The notes under the pieces: generated by a model
Seen by the model: only the letters and a program-made list of their open reading frames with translations
Told to the model about the DNA's origin: nothing
The model's database searches: none
In this document: one piece after another, positions 24,564 through 30,210 of the stretch
Layout: each line of letters starts with the position of its first letter
Numbering within the stretch: the first letter of the stretch is position 1
IMG/VR virus record: IMGVR_UViG_3300005253_000501
Location: 1-49,945 of that record
DNA from: a virus
Length of the DNA stretch: 49,945 nt
Reading direction: 5' to 3' (one strand)
Translations under genes and position numbers: made by a program

Positions 24564-24607
24564 ATGCAATAATATCCTAAGTATTAGGTAATGAAGTACC
24601 ATACTAT
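24557..24607 (+). repeat. Intercistronic 51-base direct repeat, copy B
   Basis: Second copy of 24320-24370 with a single change (T to G) in the arm of the last hairpin. Followed by the ribosome site TTAGGAGATTGATT of the next gene. Confidence 0.75.
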
Positions 24608-24622
24608 TTTAGGAGATTGATT

Positions 24623-24748
24623 ATGTATGTTAATGGTGAAGAAATCAAAATGCCGAAAGTATGGAAATGGATATGGATAGGCTATTTAGTCATAAATGTT
24701 TATTTGATGTTACATGGCTGGAGGCTGTGGGATGGTTTGAACTTCTAA
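24623..24748 (+). CDS. Small membrane protein
   Basis: 41 residues: short polar N-terminus, then KVWKWIWIGYLVINVYLMLH, a Trp-rich membrane segment, and a Trp-containing C-terminus. Ribosome site TTAGGAGATTGATT. Unknown function. Confidence 0.6.
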   Translation: MYVNGEEIKMPKVWKWIWIGYLVINVYLMLHGWRLWDGLNF

Positions 24749-24808
24749 AGAGTTGGGTTTTGTTGTTTGGGCTATCCTGATGGGCATAGCACTTAATTAG
24801 GGGATATT

Positions 24809-24907
24809 ATGAAAACTCTTAAAAGAATTGGTAAACAGATTAAAAGACGTATGATGCGTCCAGAAAAGAGAATCAAAAAGATTTATACTAATTGGAGGAA
24901 TTTCTAA
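24809..24907 (+). CDS. Small highly basic peptide
   Basis: 32 residues, 14 of them Lys or Arg (LKRIGKQIKRRMMRPEKRIK). Probably binds nucleic acid or acidic protein. Ends one base into the next start (TAATG). Confidence 0.5.
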   Translation: MKTLKRIGKQIKRRMMRPEKRIKKIYTNWRNF

Positions 24908-25113
24908 TGTTTAATGTAAATGACAGAGTAAAAGTAGTAGCATCGGCGGAGTTATCTGGAGAATGTTGTGTCAAGCATCTAATCGGCAAGGTAGGGACTA
25001 TTACAAAAACAGGTAGCGGGGTATCGGTTGATACCATGTTGTCGGTTAAACTTGACGGTCCCAAAGGGATAGAAGACGCATTTTGGCCAGAAGAACTTGA
25101 AAAGATAGGATAA
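24907..25113 (+). CDS. Small SH3-like beta-barrel protein
   Basis: 68 residues from ATG at 24907, preceded by TTGGAGGAATTTCTA. DRVKVVASAELSGECC, LIGKVGTITKTGSG, LSVKLDGPKG and FWPEELEKI resemble the strand order of KOW/SH3-like small domains. Assignment by pattern only. Confidence 0.55.
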   Translation: MFNVNDRVKVVASAELSGECCVKHLIGKVGTITKTGSGVSVDTMLSVKLDGPKGIEDAFWPEELEKIG

Positions 25114-25122
25114 CACGGAATC

Positions 25123-25134
25123 GGCATGGATGCC
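25123..25134 (+). repeat. A-NGGA-U hairpin, copy 4
   Basis: GGCA-TGGA-TGCC with CATGGATG, 9 bases after a stop codon and just upstream of the TTAGGAGATTGATT ribosome site. Confidence 0.7.
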
Positions 25135-25154
25135 TACTATTTAGGAGATTGATT

Positions 25155-25364
25155 ATGAAAACGTATAGCGTAGCAATTAAAGTTCGGAAAGGCTATTGGG
25201 TAACTAATTGGGATGCGTTCTTTAATTTGTCGGATATAGATTGGGCTGATGTTTTAAGCTACTGCAAAAAGTCTGGTCATTTGGCTTTCGGTTATTATTA
25301 TGGCTGGAAGTCTAATGAGCTAACGTCAGCAAGATGCAGGACTGAATTGGCTTATATAATCTAA
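25155..25364 (+). CDS. Small protein, unknown
   Basis: 69 residues from ATG at 25155. VAIKVRKGYWVTNWDAFFNL, DIDWADVLSYCKKSG and FGYYYGWKSNE; aromatic-rich, probably a compact alpha/beta fold. No family recognised. Confidence 0.6.
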   Translation: MKTYSVAIKVRKGYWVTNWDAFFNLSDIDWADVLSYCKKSGHLAFGYYYGWKSNELTSARCRTELAYII

Positions 25365-25376
25365 AGGGGGTTAAAT

Positions 25377-25508
25377 ATGGAATACAAAATAGTTTGTGAC
25401 GGTAAGGTTATTGCTCGTTTTGTAAATGAGTGCGACCGGGATTACGCTTTGGATGCCTTAGCAGAGCAGTTTCCAGATTCAGAGTTCGTTGGGACTAAAC
25501 AGGAGTAA
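25377..25508 (+). CDS. Small protein, unknown
   Basis: 43 residues, acidic: YKIVCDGKVIARFVNECDRD then ALDALAEQFPDSEF. Beta-beta-alpha pattern. Ribosome site AGGGGGTTAAAT. No family recognised. Confidence 0.55.
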   Translation: MEYKIVCDGKVIARFVNECDRDYALDALAEQFPDSEFVGTKQE

Positions 25509-25517
25509 ACAGGGACC

Positions 25518-25531
25518 GGGAACGGATTCCC
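25518..25531 (+). repeat. A-NGGA-U hairpin, copy 5
   Basis: GGGAA-CGGA-TTCCC. All three stem pairs below the G-C base differ from copies 1-4 and remain paired, while the CGGA loop and closing A-T are kept. Followed by GCAATAATAT as in copies 2 and 3. Confidence 0.7.
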
Positions 25532-25570
25532 CGCAATAATATCAATACTATTTAATTAAGGGAATATGAT

Positions 25571-25750
25571 ATGAAAATTTCAAAAGAAATTATCAGTGCT
25601 TTAGAACGGGCAAAAATCAAAATAAAGAAAATTGAAATGAAACCGGTTCTAAAAGAATATCGAGCTGGTAGTGCATGGCTCGGAGACATAAATGATATAA
25701 TTGACCGGACGGTGTTGGCGGTCCGGGACGAATTAGAAAGTATAAAATAA
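25571..25750 (+). CDS. Small helical protein, unknown
   Basis: 59 residues, basic helical first half (SALERAKIKIKKIEMKPVLK), then LGDINDIIDRTVLAVRDELE. No family recognised. The next promoter starts 6 bases after its stop. Confidence 0.55.
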   Translation: MKISKEIISALERAKIKIKKIEMKPVLKEYRAGSAWLGDINDIIDRTVLAVRDELESIK

Positions 25751-25755
25751 AAGAC

Positions 25756-25784
25756 TTGACATGTACAATTAAATAGTATATAAT
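25756..25784 (+). promoter_or_regulatory. Perfect-consensus sigma-70 promoter
   Basis: TTGACA (25756-25761), 17-base spacer, TATAAT (25779-25784): both hexamers exact. The extended block AGTATATAATTAGAATAGAT recurs with one change at 27027-27046. It drives the ComM-like gene 56 bases downstream. Confidence 0.85.
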
Positions 25785-25839
25785 TAGAATAGATGACGAC
25801 GATAGCTTTATTATTGTGGCTTTTTAATGGGGGTTAAAA

Positions 25840-26316
25840 ATGGTACTTATCGAAAATGACTACGTTACAGTTGAGGTTCCGGCTTATGTTACAAGAGCGA
25901 TTGACGTTGCTGATGTAGCTAAAAAACAGTTGCTCATTGTATCTACTGACCCGGTCTTTAATAAGATAGAGGGGGCAACTGTTGTAACGCCTTGCCCTTG
26001 TGGGTTTTTTGGGCATGATATTATAAAATGCAGATGCCAACTGGTACAAATAGAGAAGCATCAGTTTGCAATACGAGAAACTTACCGAGAGGGTTACATT
26101 AGGATCGACGGATTATTTTGCTCAAGGAATATAAAATATAAACAACTTGACGAGACGTGTTTACTGCTACTCAAACACGCGATTTCAGAACTAAGCCTCT
26201 CCATCTATCAACTATTACTTATTACTGATGTTGCTGGAGCTATTGCAAAAATGGACGGGACTAAAACTGTTCGCTCGGAGCATATTGCCGAAGCCTTGGC
26301 GTATCGAACGATATAA
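25840..26316 (+). CDS. ComM/YifB-like protein lacking the ATPase core
   Basis: 158 residues. CPCGFFGHDIIKCRC (Cys52, 54, 64, 66) is the zinc-binding insert of the ComM/Mg-chelatase-like family, followed by QIEKHQF. The C-terminus SIYQLLLITDVAGAIAKMDG then RSEHIAEALAYR matches the lid domain that ends those proteins. The Walker-motif ATPase part is absent, so it cannot act as a motor on its own. It could join host ComM hexamers and block or redirect them, or use only the zinc module. It has its own perfect-consensus promoter, suggesting strong early expression. Confidence 0.7.
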   Translation: MVLIENDYVTVEVPAYVTRAIDVADVAKKQLLIVSTDPVFNKIEGATVVTPCPCGFFGHDIIKCRCQLVQIEKHQFAIRETYREGYIRIDGLFCSRNIKYKQLDETCLLLLKHAISELSLSIYQLLLITDVAGAIAKMDGTKTVRSEHIAEALAYRTI

Positions 26317-26371
26317 AAACAGAATATGGCTGATAGTTTAACCGAGGCTGTTTATTTGAAGGAGTTTGCTT

Positions 26372-26503
26372 ATGGAAATGGATAAAGACGAAGATGAGAA
26401 CCAAGTACCGCATTGTCCCAGTTGTGGAGCACCACTGGGCGTAAATGGTGATATGGAAATACAGCCGTGTCAAGGTTGTGCCGATGGGAATATTCCTGAA
26501 TAG
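26372..26503 (+). CDS. Small zinc-ribbon protein
   Basis: 43 residues: acidic start, then HCPSCGAPLGVNG and QPCQGCADG, two CxxC pairs forming a likely zinc ribbon. Ribosome site GAAGGAGTTTGCTT. Confidence 0.6.
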   Translation: MEMDKDEDENQVPHCPSCGAPLGVNGDMEIQPCQGCADGNIPE

Positions 26504-26517
26504 ATAGGGGATTGATT

Positions 26518-26628
26518 ATGAAAGACCAATATGATGATGATGATGTACCAGATGATTTGGTTTTGATGCCGTGTAAACAATTTGATGATAAATTCGATAA
26601 GTTAATATTGTTTAATCAAGGAGTTTGA
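26518..26628 (+). CDS. Small acidic peptide
   Basis: 36 residues with an Asp run (QYDDDDVPDD). Ribosome site GGGGATTGATT. Its final codons carry the ribosome site of the next gene. Unknown function; strongly acidic small phage proteins are often DNA mimics, but nothing here proves it. Confidence 0.45.
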   Translation: MKDQYDDDDVPDDLVLMPCKQFDDKFDKLILFNQGV

Positions 26629-26629
26629 A

Positions 26630-26806
26630 ATGAAAGCATTGTTAAAGAAATTGCAGGACGAACAGGCAAGGGCACAAACACGTTATGACAAAGCTGTAAC
26701 TACTCGTGAAGCAACGAGTAAAGTAGCAGAGGAAGCAAATGGAAGCCTTGAACGCATCACTTACGCAGTTAGTTGTTTGGAAAGTTATATTAGTGGCGGT
26801 AAATAG
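26630..26806 (+). CDS. Small coiled-coil protein
   Basis: 58 residues, nearly all helical: LLKKLQDEQARAQTRYDKAV and SKVAEEANGSLERITYAV. Starts right after the previous stop. No family recognised. Confidence 0.55.
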   Translation: MKALLKKLQDEQARAQTRYDKAVTTREATSKVAEEANGSLERITYAVSCLESYISGGK

Positions 26807-26817
26807 GATCGAATCAT

Positions 26818-26831
26818 GGCGACGGATCGCC
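26818..26831 (+). repeat. A-NGGA-U hairpin, copy 6
   Basis: GGCGA-CGGA-TCGCC. The third and fourth stem pairs differ from all other copies and still pair. Followed by TGCAATAATA and the ribosome site TAAGGAGATTGATT. Confidence 0.7.
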
Positions 26832-26864
26832 CTGCAATAATACTAATTATTAAGGAGATTGATT

Positions 26865-27035
26865 ATGAAAAAAGTAACAATAAAATTAGAGTTGTGTATT
26901 ATAATGTCAATAGATGAAAGCATTGAAATTTCAGAAGTAGTCAACGAATTGGACTACTGTGTAAAGGATACTACAAAGACTGCTAATATCTTAGAGACTC
27001 AACTCACAGATTACGAAGTTGTCAATAGTGTATAA
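26865..27035 (+). CDS. Small protein, unknown
   Basis: 56 residues: VTIKLELCIIMSIDESIEIS then VVNELDYCVKDTTKTANILE. Beta-helix pattern. The last codons contain a TATAAT, probably the -10 of the next promoter. Confidence 0.55.
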   Translation: MKKVTIKLELCIIMSIDESIEISEVVNELDYCVKDTTKTANILETQLTDYEVVNSV

Positions 27036-27036
27036 T
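27031..27036 (+). promoter_or_regulatory. -10 element within gene end
   Basis: TATAAT in AGTGTATAATTAGAATAGAT, matching the -10 region of the promoter at 25756-25784 over 20 bases with one change. No good -35 is seen, so it would be weak or activator-dependent. Confidence 0.4.
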
Positions 27037-27106
27037 TAGAATAGATATACTGAGCATCAGTTAATGAGGCGTTAGCATATAGAGAACTATTTTTAGGGGA
27101 TTGATT

Positions 27107-27406
27107 ATGACCGTTAAAGAGCGATGGGTATTAAAGAATATGCCCAAATGCGGCGTGGATATATTAAACAGCGATTTTGTAGATTTATATATTGCTGCGT
27201 TTAATCCGGTTTACAGATTAACTAATTGGGGTGCTTACAAATGCCCACAACTCGGAAAGTTATTATCCCAAATGTTCAAAAAGAACATATTGGAACGTGG
27301 TACGATATCCCTTGGAATAAATTGGGAACCGGGATTTCCAAAATGGGTATATTCCTATTCGATAGTGGCAGTATATAAACCTTATGCAGAAAATTTAAGG
27401 AATTAA
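27107..27406 (+). CDS. Small protein, unknown
   Basis: 99 residues from ATG at 27107 (ribosome site TTAGGGGATTGATT). Helical start with ERWVLKNMPKCGVDIL, then FNPVYRLTNWGAYKCPQLGK and LGINWEPGFPKWVYSYSI. Possible winged-helix-like fold from the pattern; not recognised. Confidence 0.6.
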   Translation: MTVKERWVLKNMPKCGVDILNSDFVDLYIAAFNPVYRLTNWGAYKCPQLGKLLSQMFKKNILERGTISLGINWEPGFPKWVYSYSIVAVYKPYAENLRN

Positions 27407-27407
27407 G

Positions 27408-27488
27408 ATGGATGTATTACCATTATTAACAGTAGGTGGTATAATCCTTGTGATAGGGTTTGCTATAATAGCAATAATGATGCCATAA
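27408..27488 (+). CDS. Small membrane peptide
   Basis: 26 residues, one transmembrane segment (LLTVGGIILVIGFAIIAIMM). Starts two bases after the previous stop. Unknown function. Confidence 0.45.
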   Translation: MDVLPLLTVGGIILVIGFAIIAIMMP

Positions 27489-27503
27489 GATAGGAGGATT
27501 AAA

Positions 27504-27827
27504 ATGTATAAAGCTACAATAATTTGCGTTGGGATGGGTGAAACTGAAATTAAAGCCCAAAAAGATTTAATAAACCTCTTAAATGATACTGCCCGCAATA
27601 AAGAATGGGACGAACTGGAAATAGAAATTGAACCAATAGACCACAAGACCGAAAGCGAACAAGAAAAAACATTAGCAATATTAGCAAGGGTATGGTCAAA
27701 ATTTGGTGTACTCAGATTATGTCAACTGTTGTCTAATTGTTTTGAGTTTAATGATCTATACTATGTTACCAATAAACAACTCAGAATTAAATTAGAAGAA
27801 TTTCTTTTGAACCAAAAGGGGGATTAA
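27504..27827 (+). CDS. Small protein, unknown
   Basis: 107 residues. Starts YKATIICVGMGETEIKAQKD then ELEIEIEPIDHKTESEQ and a helical C-terminus (LARVWSKFGVLRLCQLLSN). Ribosome site AGGAGGATTAAA. Not recognised. Confidence 0.6.
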   Translation: MYKATIICVGMGETEIKAQKDLINLLNDTARNKEWDELEIEIEPIDHKTESEQEKTLAILARVWSKFGVLRLCQLLSNCFEFNDLYYVTNKQLRIKLEEFLLNQKGD

Positions 27828-27828
27828 A

Positions 27829-27927
27829 ATGTTTGCATGTATTAACTGTTGGAGTATGATTGCTCCTGTTCTTGGATTAGTTGGGTATGTTGTAGCTTTT
27901 TTGTACATATTTTTTAGGAGAAGATAA
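27829..27927 (+). CDS. Small membrane protein
   Basis: 32 residues: FACINCWSMIAPVLGLVGYV and a short hydrophobic continuation ending in FFRRR. One transmembrane span with a CxxC-like pair near the N-terminus. Good ribosome site AAGGGGGATTAAA. Confidence 0.5.
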   Translation: MFACINCWSMIAPVLGLVGYVVAFLYIFFRRR

Positions 27928-27928
27928 A

Positions 27929-28027
27929 ATGAAAGCTAATATACAATATGCATTGTTTGTAGTCGGTGTATTGGTTTTGGAAAGTTTAGCAATAATTGGT
28001 TTTTTTTATTTTGTTGTGGGGAATTGA
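27929..28027 (+). CDS. Small membrane protein
   Basis: 32 residues, one span (YALFVVGVLVLESLAIIGFF). Follows the previous stop directly. Overlaps the next TTG start by 4 bases. Confidence 0.5.
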   Translation: MKANIQYALFVVGVLVLESLAIIGFFYFVVGN

Positions 28028-28182
28028 TTATAGAAAAGTTTGTTGTGGAATTGATAAGATTGACTGGGTCGTCGAAACAACTTGCTATTACAGCATGGTA
28101 TTCGTTAAGTGATGAAGATAAGAAAAATCCAGTAAAAGCAGCTAATAGTTATGCGGATAGATACAATATGAGATTGATTTAG
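28024..28182 (+). CDS. Small protein with TTG start
   Basis: 52 residues from TTG at 28024, preceded by GTGGGGAA. IIEKFVVELIRLTGSSKQLA, YSLSDEDKKNPVKAANSYAD. Helical and soluble. No ATG is available in the frame before residue 49, so the TTG is needed. Confidence 0.5.
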   Translation: MIIEKFVVELIRLTGSSKQLAITAWYSLSDEDKKNPVKAANSYADRYNMRLI

Positions 28183-28193
28183 GGGATAATAAG

Positions 28194-28445
28194 ATGCTTG
28201 ACTTTGAGTATAAGACAGATGCAGAGAGAGTACAGGCTTGCCATGAGAGAGAAGAACGATTGACAGTATTATCAAATAATCTTGATTTGATAGCAGCAAT
28301 ACATGAAAAAGCAATAAAGTACCACGAACTAACTATACAAGATTATACTGTGCTTGACAGTGTATTAGAATGGATAATAACAGATATATTGCATCAAAAA
28401 GCTGAAACAGAATTCATAGAACGTACATTTGGTTTGGGGGAATAA
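28194..28445 (+). CDS. Small helical protein, unknown
   Basis: 83 residues, long helices (YKTDAERVQACHEREERLTV, IHEKAIKYHELTIQDYTVLD). Ribosome site AGGGGATAATAAG. No family recognised. Confidence 0.6.
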   Translation: MLDFEYKTDAERVQACHEREERLTVLSNNLDLIAAIHEKAIKYHELTIQDYTVLDSVLEWIITDILHQKAETEFIERTFGLGE

Positions 28446-28446
28446 A

Positions 28447-28551
28447 ATGAAAGATGAAATATTGGATTGTGAAAACGAAGATTGTAATTATTGTCCTTAT
28501 GGAGAACCTTGTAGGAATGATGATATAGGAGATTCAGATGAAAAGGCTTAG
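28447..28551 (+). CDS. Small acidic Cys-rich peptide
   Basis: 34 residues with CENEDCNYCPYGEPC, a likely metal-binding cluster in an acidic chain. Overlaps the next gene by 14 bases. Confidence 0.45.
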   Translation: MKDEILDCENEDCNYCPYGEPCRNDDIGDSDEKA

Positions 28552-28696
28552 TAAAACCGTAGTTGATTTGTATAGTAAAAATGCAGCAGTAGATTTGATG
28601 TGTACTCATGGAGTAAAGAATGCTAAACGTATTGCATACAAGACTTGGAAATGGTTAAAGGCCGAAGAAGCTCGGCAAAAGGAGAAATCGAAATGA
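28538..28696 (+). CDS. Small basic protein
   Basis: 52 residues, basic and helical (LSKTVVDLYSKNAAVDLMC, KNAKRIAYKTWKWLKAEEAR). Ribosome site GGAGATTCAG. Possible nucleic-acid binding. Confidence 0.5.
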   Translation: MKRLSKTVVDLYSKNAAVDLMCTHGVKNAKRIAYKTWKWLKAEEARQKEKSK

Positions 28697-28887
28697 TGTG
28701 GATTCATATTATTGTTGGATTTGCAATGGGAACGGCTATGTTTATATGGGGCTTTCATTGTGGACAAAAAAGATTCTGGAGTGACAAAAAATTTAAGGAT
28801 TATTGTGCAATGCTTAAAAAAATTATTGAGAAGCATCAAAATGATGAAAGGAAAAGAGCATCATGCAAAATATTCAACAAAAATTAA
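28693..28887 (+). CDS. Small membrane protein
   Basis: 64 residues from the ATG overlapping the previous stop (ATGA). IIVGFAMGTAMFIWGFHCG is a transmembrane segment followed by a basic cytoplasmic-type tail. Overlaps the next start. Confidence 0.55.
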   Translation: MMWIHIIVGFAMGTAMFIWGFHCGQKRFWSDKKFKDYCAMLKKIIEKHQNDERKRASCKIFNKN

Positions 28888-29069
28888 AAAATCTAACAGA
28901 TAATCCAAAGAGCCTCCTTAGGCCGGGGTGGACCAGTGAAAAATGTTCAGGAAATTTCAAGTCCTATAATCATCAGCATGGTTTCTCTTTCAGGTGGGAC
29001 TTCTTTGTAAGATCACAAGGTTTGGATGGAATTGCAAGAACAAATGCAGGGAAACCAAGGTCAAAATGA
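28863..29069 (+). CDS. Small protein, unknown
   Basis: 68 residues: NIQQKLKNLTDNPKSLLRPG, then a Phe/Arg-rich part (HQHGFSFRWDFFVRSQGLDG). Start lies inside the previous gene after GGAAAAGAGCATC. Not recognised. Confidence 0.5.
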   Translation: MQNIQQKLKNLTDNPKSLLRPGWTSEKCSGNFKSYNHQHGFSFRWDFFVRSQGLDGIARTNAGKPRSK

Positions 29070-29119
29070 ACCACATATTCCTATATGTAGAAGGATGTAT
29101 TTTTGAAGGGATAAGATAA
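29066..29119 (+). CDS. Short leader-type peptide (tentative)
   Basis: 17 residues, MNHIFLYVEGCIFEGIR, overlapping the previous stop and the next start. The nucleotide stretch resembles 18427-18480 upstream of the DNA polymerase, which suggests a leader or regulatory segment rather than a functional protein. Confidence 0.3.
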   Translation: MNHIFLYVEGCIFEGIR

Positions 29120-29280
29120 TGAAAAAATCTCACAAGTGGGAGGTTAATAGACGATTAAGTATTCGCTGTCCTCATTGTCGTAGATGGTTTATAAAATGGA
29201 TTGATTCAAGAGGAAAAGTTGGAGATGCTGTTTTTTGTAGTCTCTGTAAAAAATTATTTAGACTTGGGAGGGTGAAATGA
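29119..29280 (+). CDS. Small zinc-ribbon protein
   Basis: 53 residues with RLSIRCPHCRRWFIKW and VFCSLCKKLF, two CxxC pairs, in a basic chain. Ribosome site GAAGGGATAAGATA. Likely nucleic-acid binding. Confidence 0.6.
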   Translation: MKKSHKWEVNRRLSIRCPHCRRWFIKWIDSRGKVGDAVFCSLCKKLFRLGRVK

Positions 29281-29480
29281 AAAGAGTAAAATTTGATGGT
29301 CTTGAGACGGGGGATTTTTTCAAATACTATGGTGTTCTGTATATGGCAATCGGCTTATGTGAAGGGGTACGATTAACCACCAAAACTCGTGGTTACGTAA
29401 GATATTTTTCTGGGTTATCTTTGGTAAGACCTATTGAAGCTACTATTTGTCATGTTGAAGATGAGATAGAGGAGAAATGA
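29277..29480 (+). CDS. Small protein, unknown
   Basis: 67 residues starting within the previous stop (ATGA). KRVKFDGLETGDFFKYYGVL, RLTTKTRGYVRYFSGLSLV. Beta-rich. Not recognised. Confidence 0.55.
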   Translation: MKRVKFDGLETGDFFKYYGVLYMAIGLCEGVRLTTKTRGYVRYFSGLSLVRPIEATICHVEDEIEEK

Positions 29481-29791
29481 TGTTCACATTACCGGCGTGG
29501 ATAACCTATCAACAATTTGAAGTATTAAAGCGGATAGTTCCCGGACACCCTGAATATCAACCGTTAGGAATGGGTATGACACAGCAAGCAGCAGCAGATG
29601 ATATGGGTGTTAGTCTAAGTACAGTAAAAAGGATAATCGTTGAAATAAAGGATAAATTTCCCCCAGCATGGAAAAGAATTAAAGCTATGCAGGCAGTAAT
29701 GAATCGTCAACTCACAAAAGCACATCAGATGTATAGTTTTGATGATTGGATGTCCAACATTAGTGAAAAAGAAACAGTTGAAAAATTTTGA
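29477..29791 (+). CDS. Helix-turn-helix DNA-binding protein
   Basis: 104 residues. MTQQAAADDMGVSLSTVKRI is a helix-turn-helix of the sigma region 4/LuxR-like type, where a recognition helix follows GVS-S-V. The N-terminus (WITYQQFEVLKRIVPGHPE) fits the helices before it. It may regulate the early arm. Start at the double ATG after GAGGAGAA. Confidence 0.65.
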   Translation: MMFTLPAWITYQQFEVLKRIVPGHPEYQPLGMGMTQQAAADDMGVSLSTVKRIIVEIKDKFPPAWKRIKAMQAVMNRQLTKAHQMYSFDDWMSNISEKETVEKF

Positions 29792-29812
29792 GGTATTTTA
29801 AGGAGTTTGAAA

Positions 29813-30031
29813 ATGAATCCCGAAGACGATTTTCAATGGACAGAAATGGATGGACCAATGCCAAAATATTTAATATGTCAAAGAGATGGTGAAGTATTGG
29901 TTCACGTTGGTTTTGCTGACAGTATTGAGCAGGCAGAATGTATAATGAATATGTTACGACCGGGAGATCATTGGTCTCCAGCAATACATGACCTTGATAA
30001 AATGTTAAGAGAGTCCAATGCTTGGAGATGA
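29813..30031 (+). CDS. Small protein, unknown
   Basis: 72 residues from ATG at 29813 (ribosome site AAGGAGTTTGAAA). PKYLICQRDGEVLVHVGFAD, then RPGDHWSPAIHDLDKML. Mixed alpha/beta. Not recognised. Confidence 0.55.
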   Translation: MNPEDDFQWTEMDGPMPKYLICQRDGEVLVHVGFADSIEQAECIMNMLRPGDHWSPAIHDLDKMLRESNAWR

Positions 30032-30045
30032 TAAAAGGAGAGACA

Positions 30046-30210
30046 ATGTCTAATATATTGCTTTGTGCCTGTGGTGGTAAGTGCGAGGGTGTTTGCCGGG
30101 AAAATCATTTAGATAGAGTGAGGCTAAGGGGCACTAAAGAAGAATTTGTTAAATGTCCATCGGCGTATACAGAAGAAAAAAGGAGGGATCATTTTGAAAG
30201 TAGAAAATAA
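30046..30210 (+). CDS. Small Cys-rich protein
   Basis: 54 residues from ATG at 30046 (AAAGGAGAGACA). ILLCACGGKCEGVCREN gives four close Cys, probably a metal site; the C-terminus is charged. Overlaps the nuclease start. Confidence 0.55.
   Translation: MSNILLCACGGKCEGVCRENHLDRVRLRGTKEEFVKCPSAYTEEKRRDHFESRK

Noticed and set aside
24059-26831. CRISPR array
   Set aside because: The repeats are hairpins between genes with variable spacing and no uniform spacers; no cas genes are present.
24059-26831. Rho-independent terminators as explanation of the GGA hairpins
   Set aside because: None is followed by a T run, stems are only 4-5 pairs, and loop conservation with stem change does not fit terminators.
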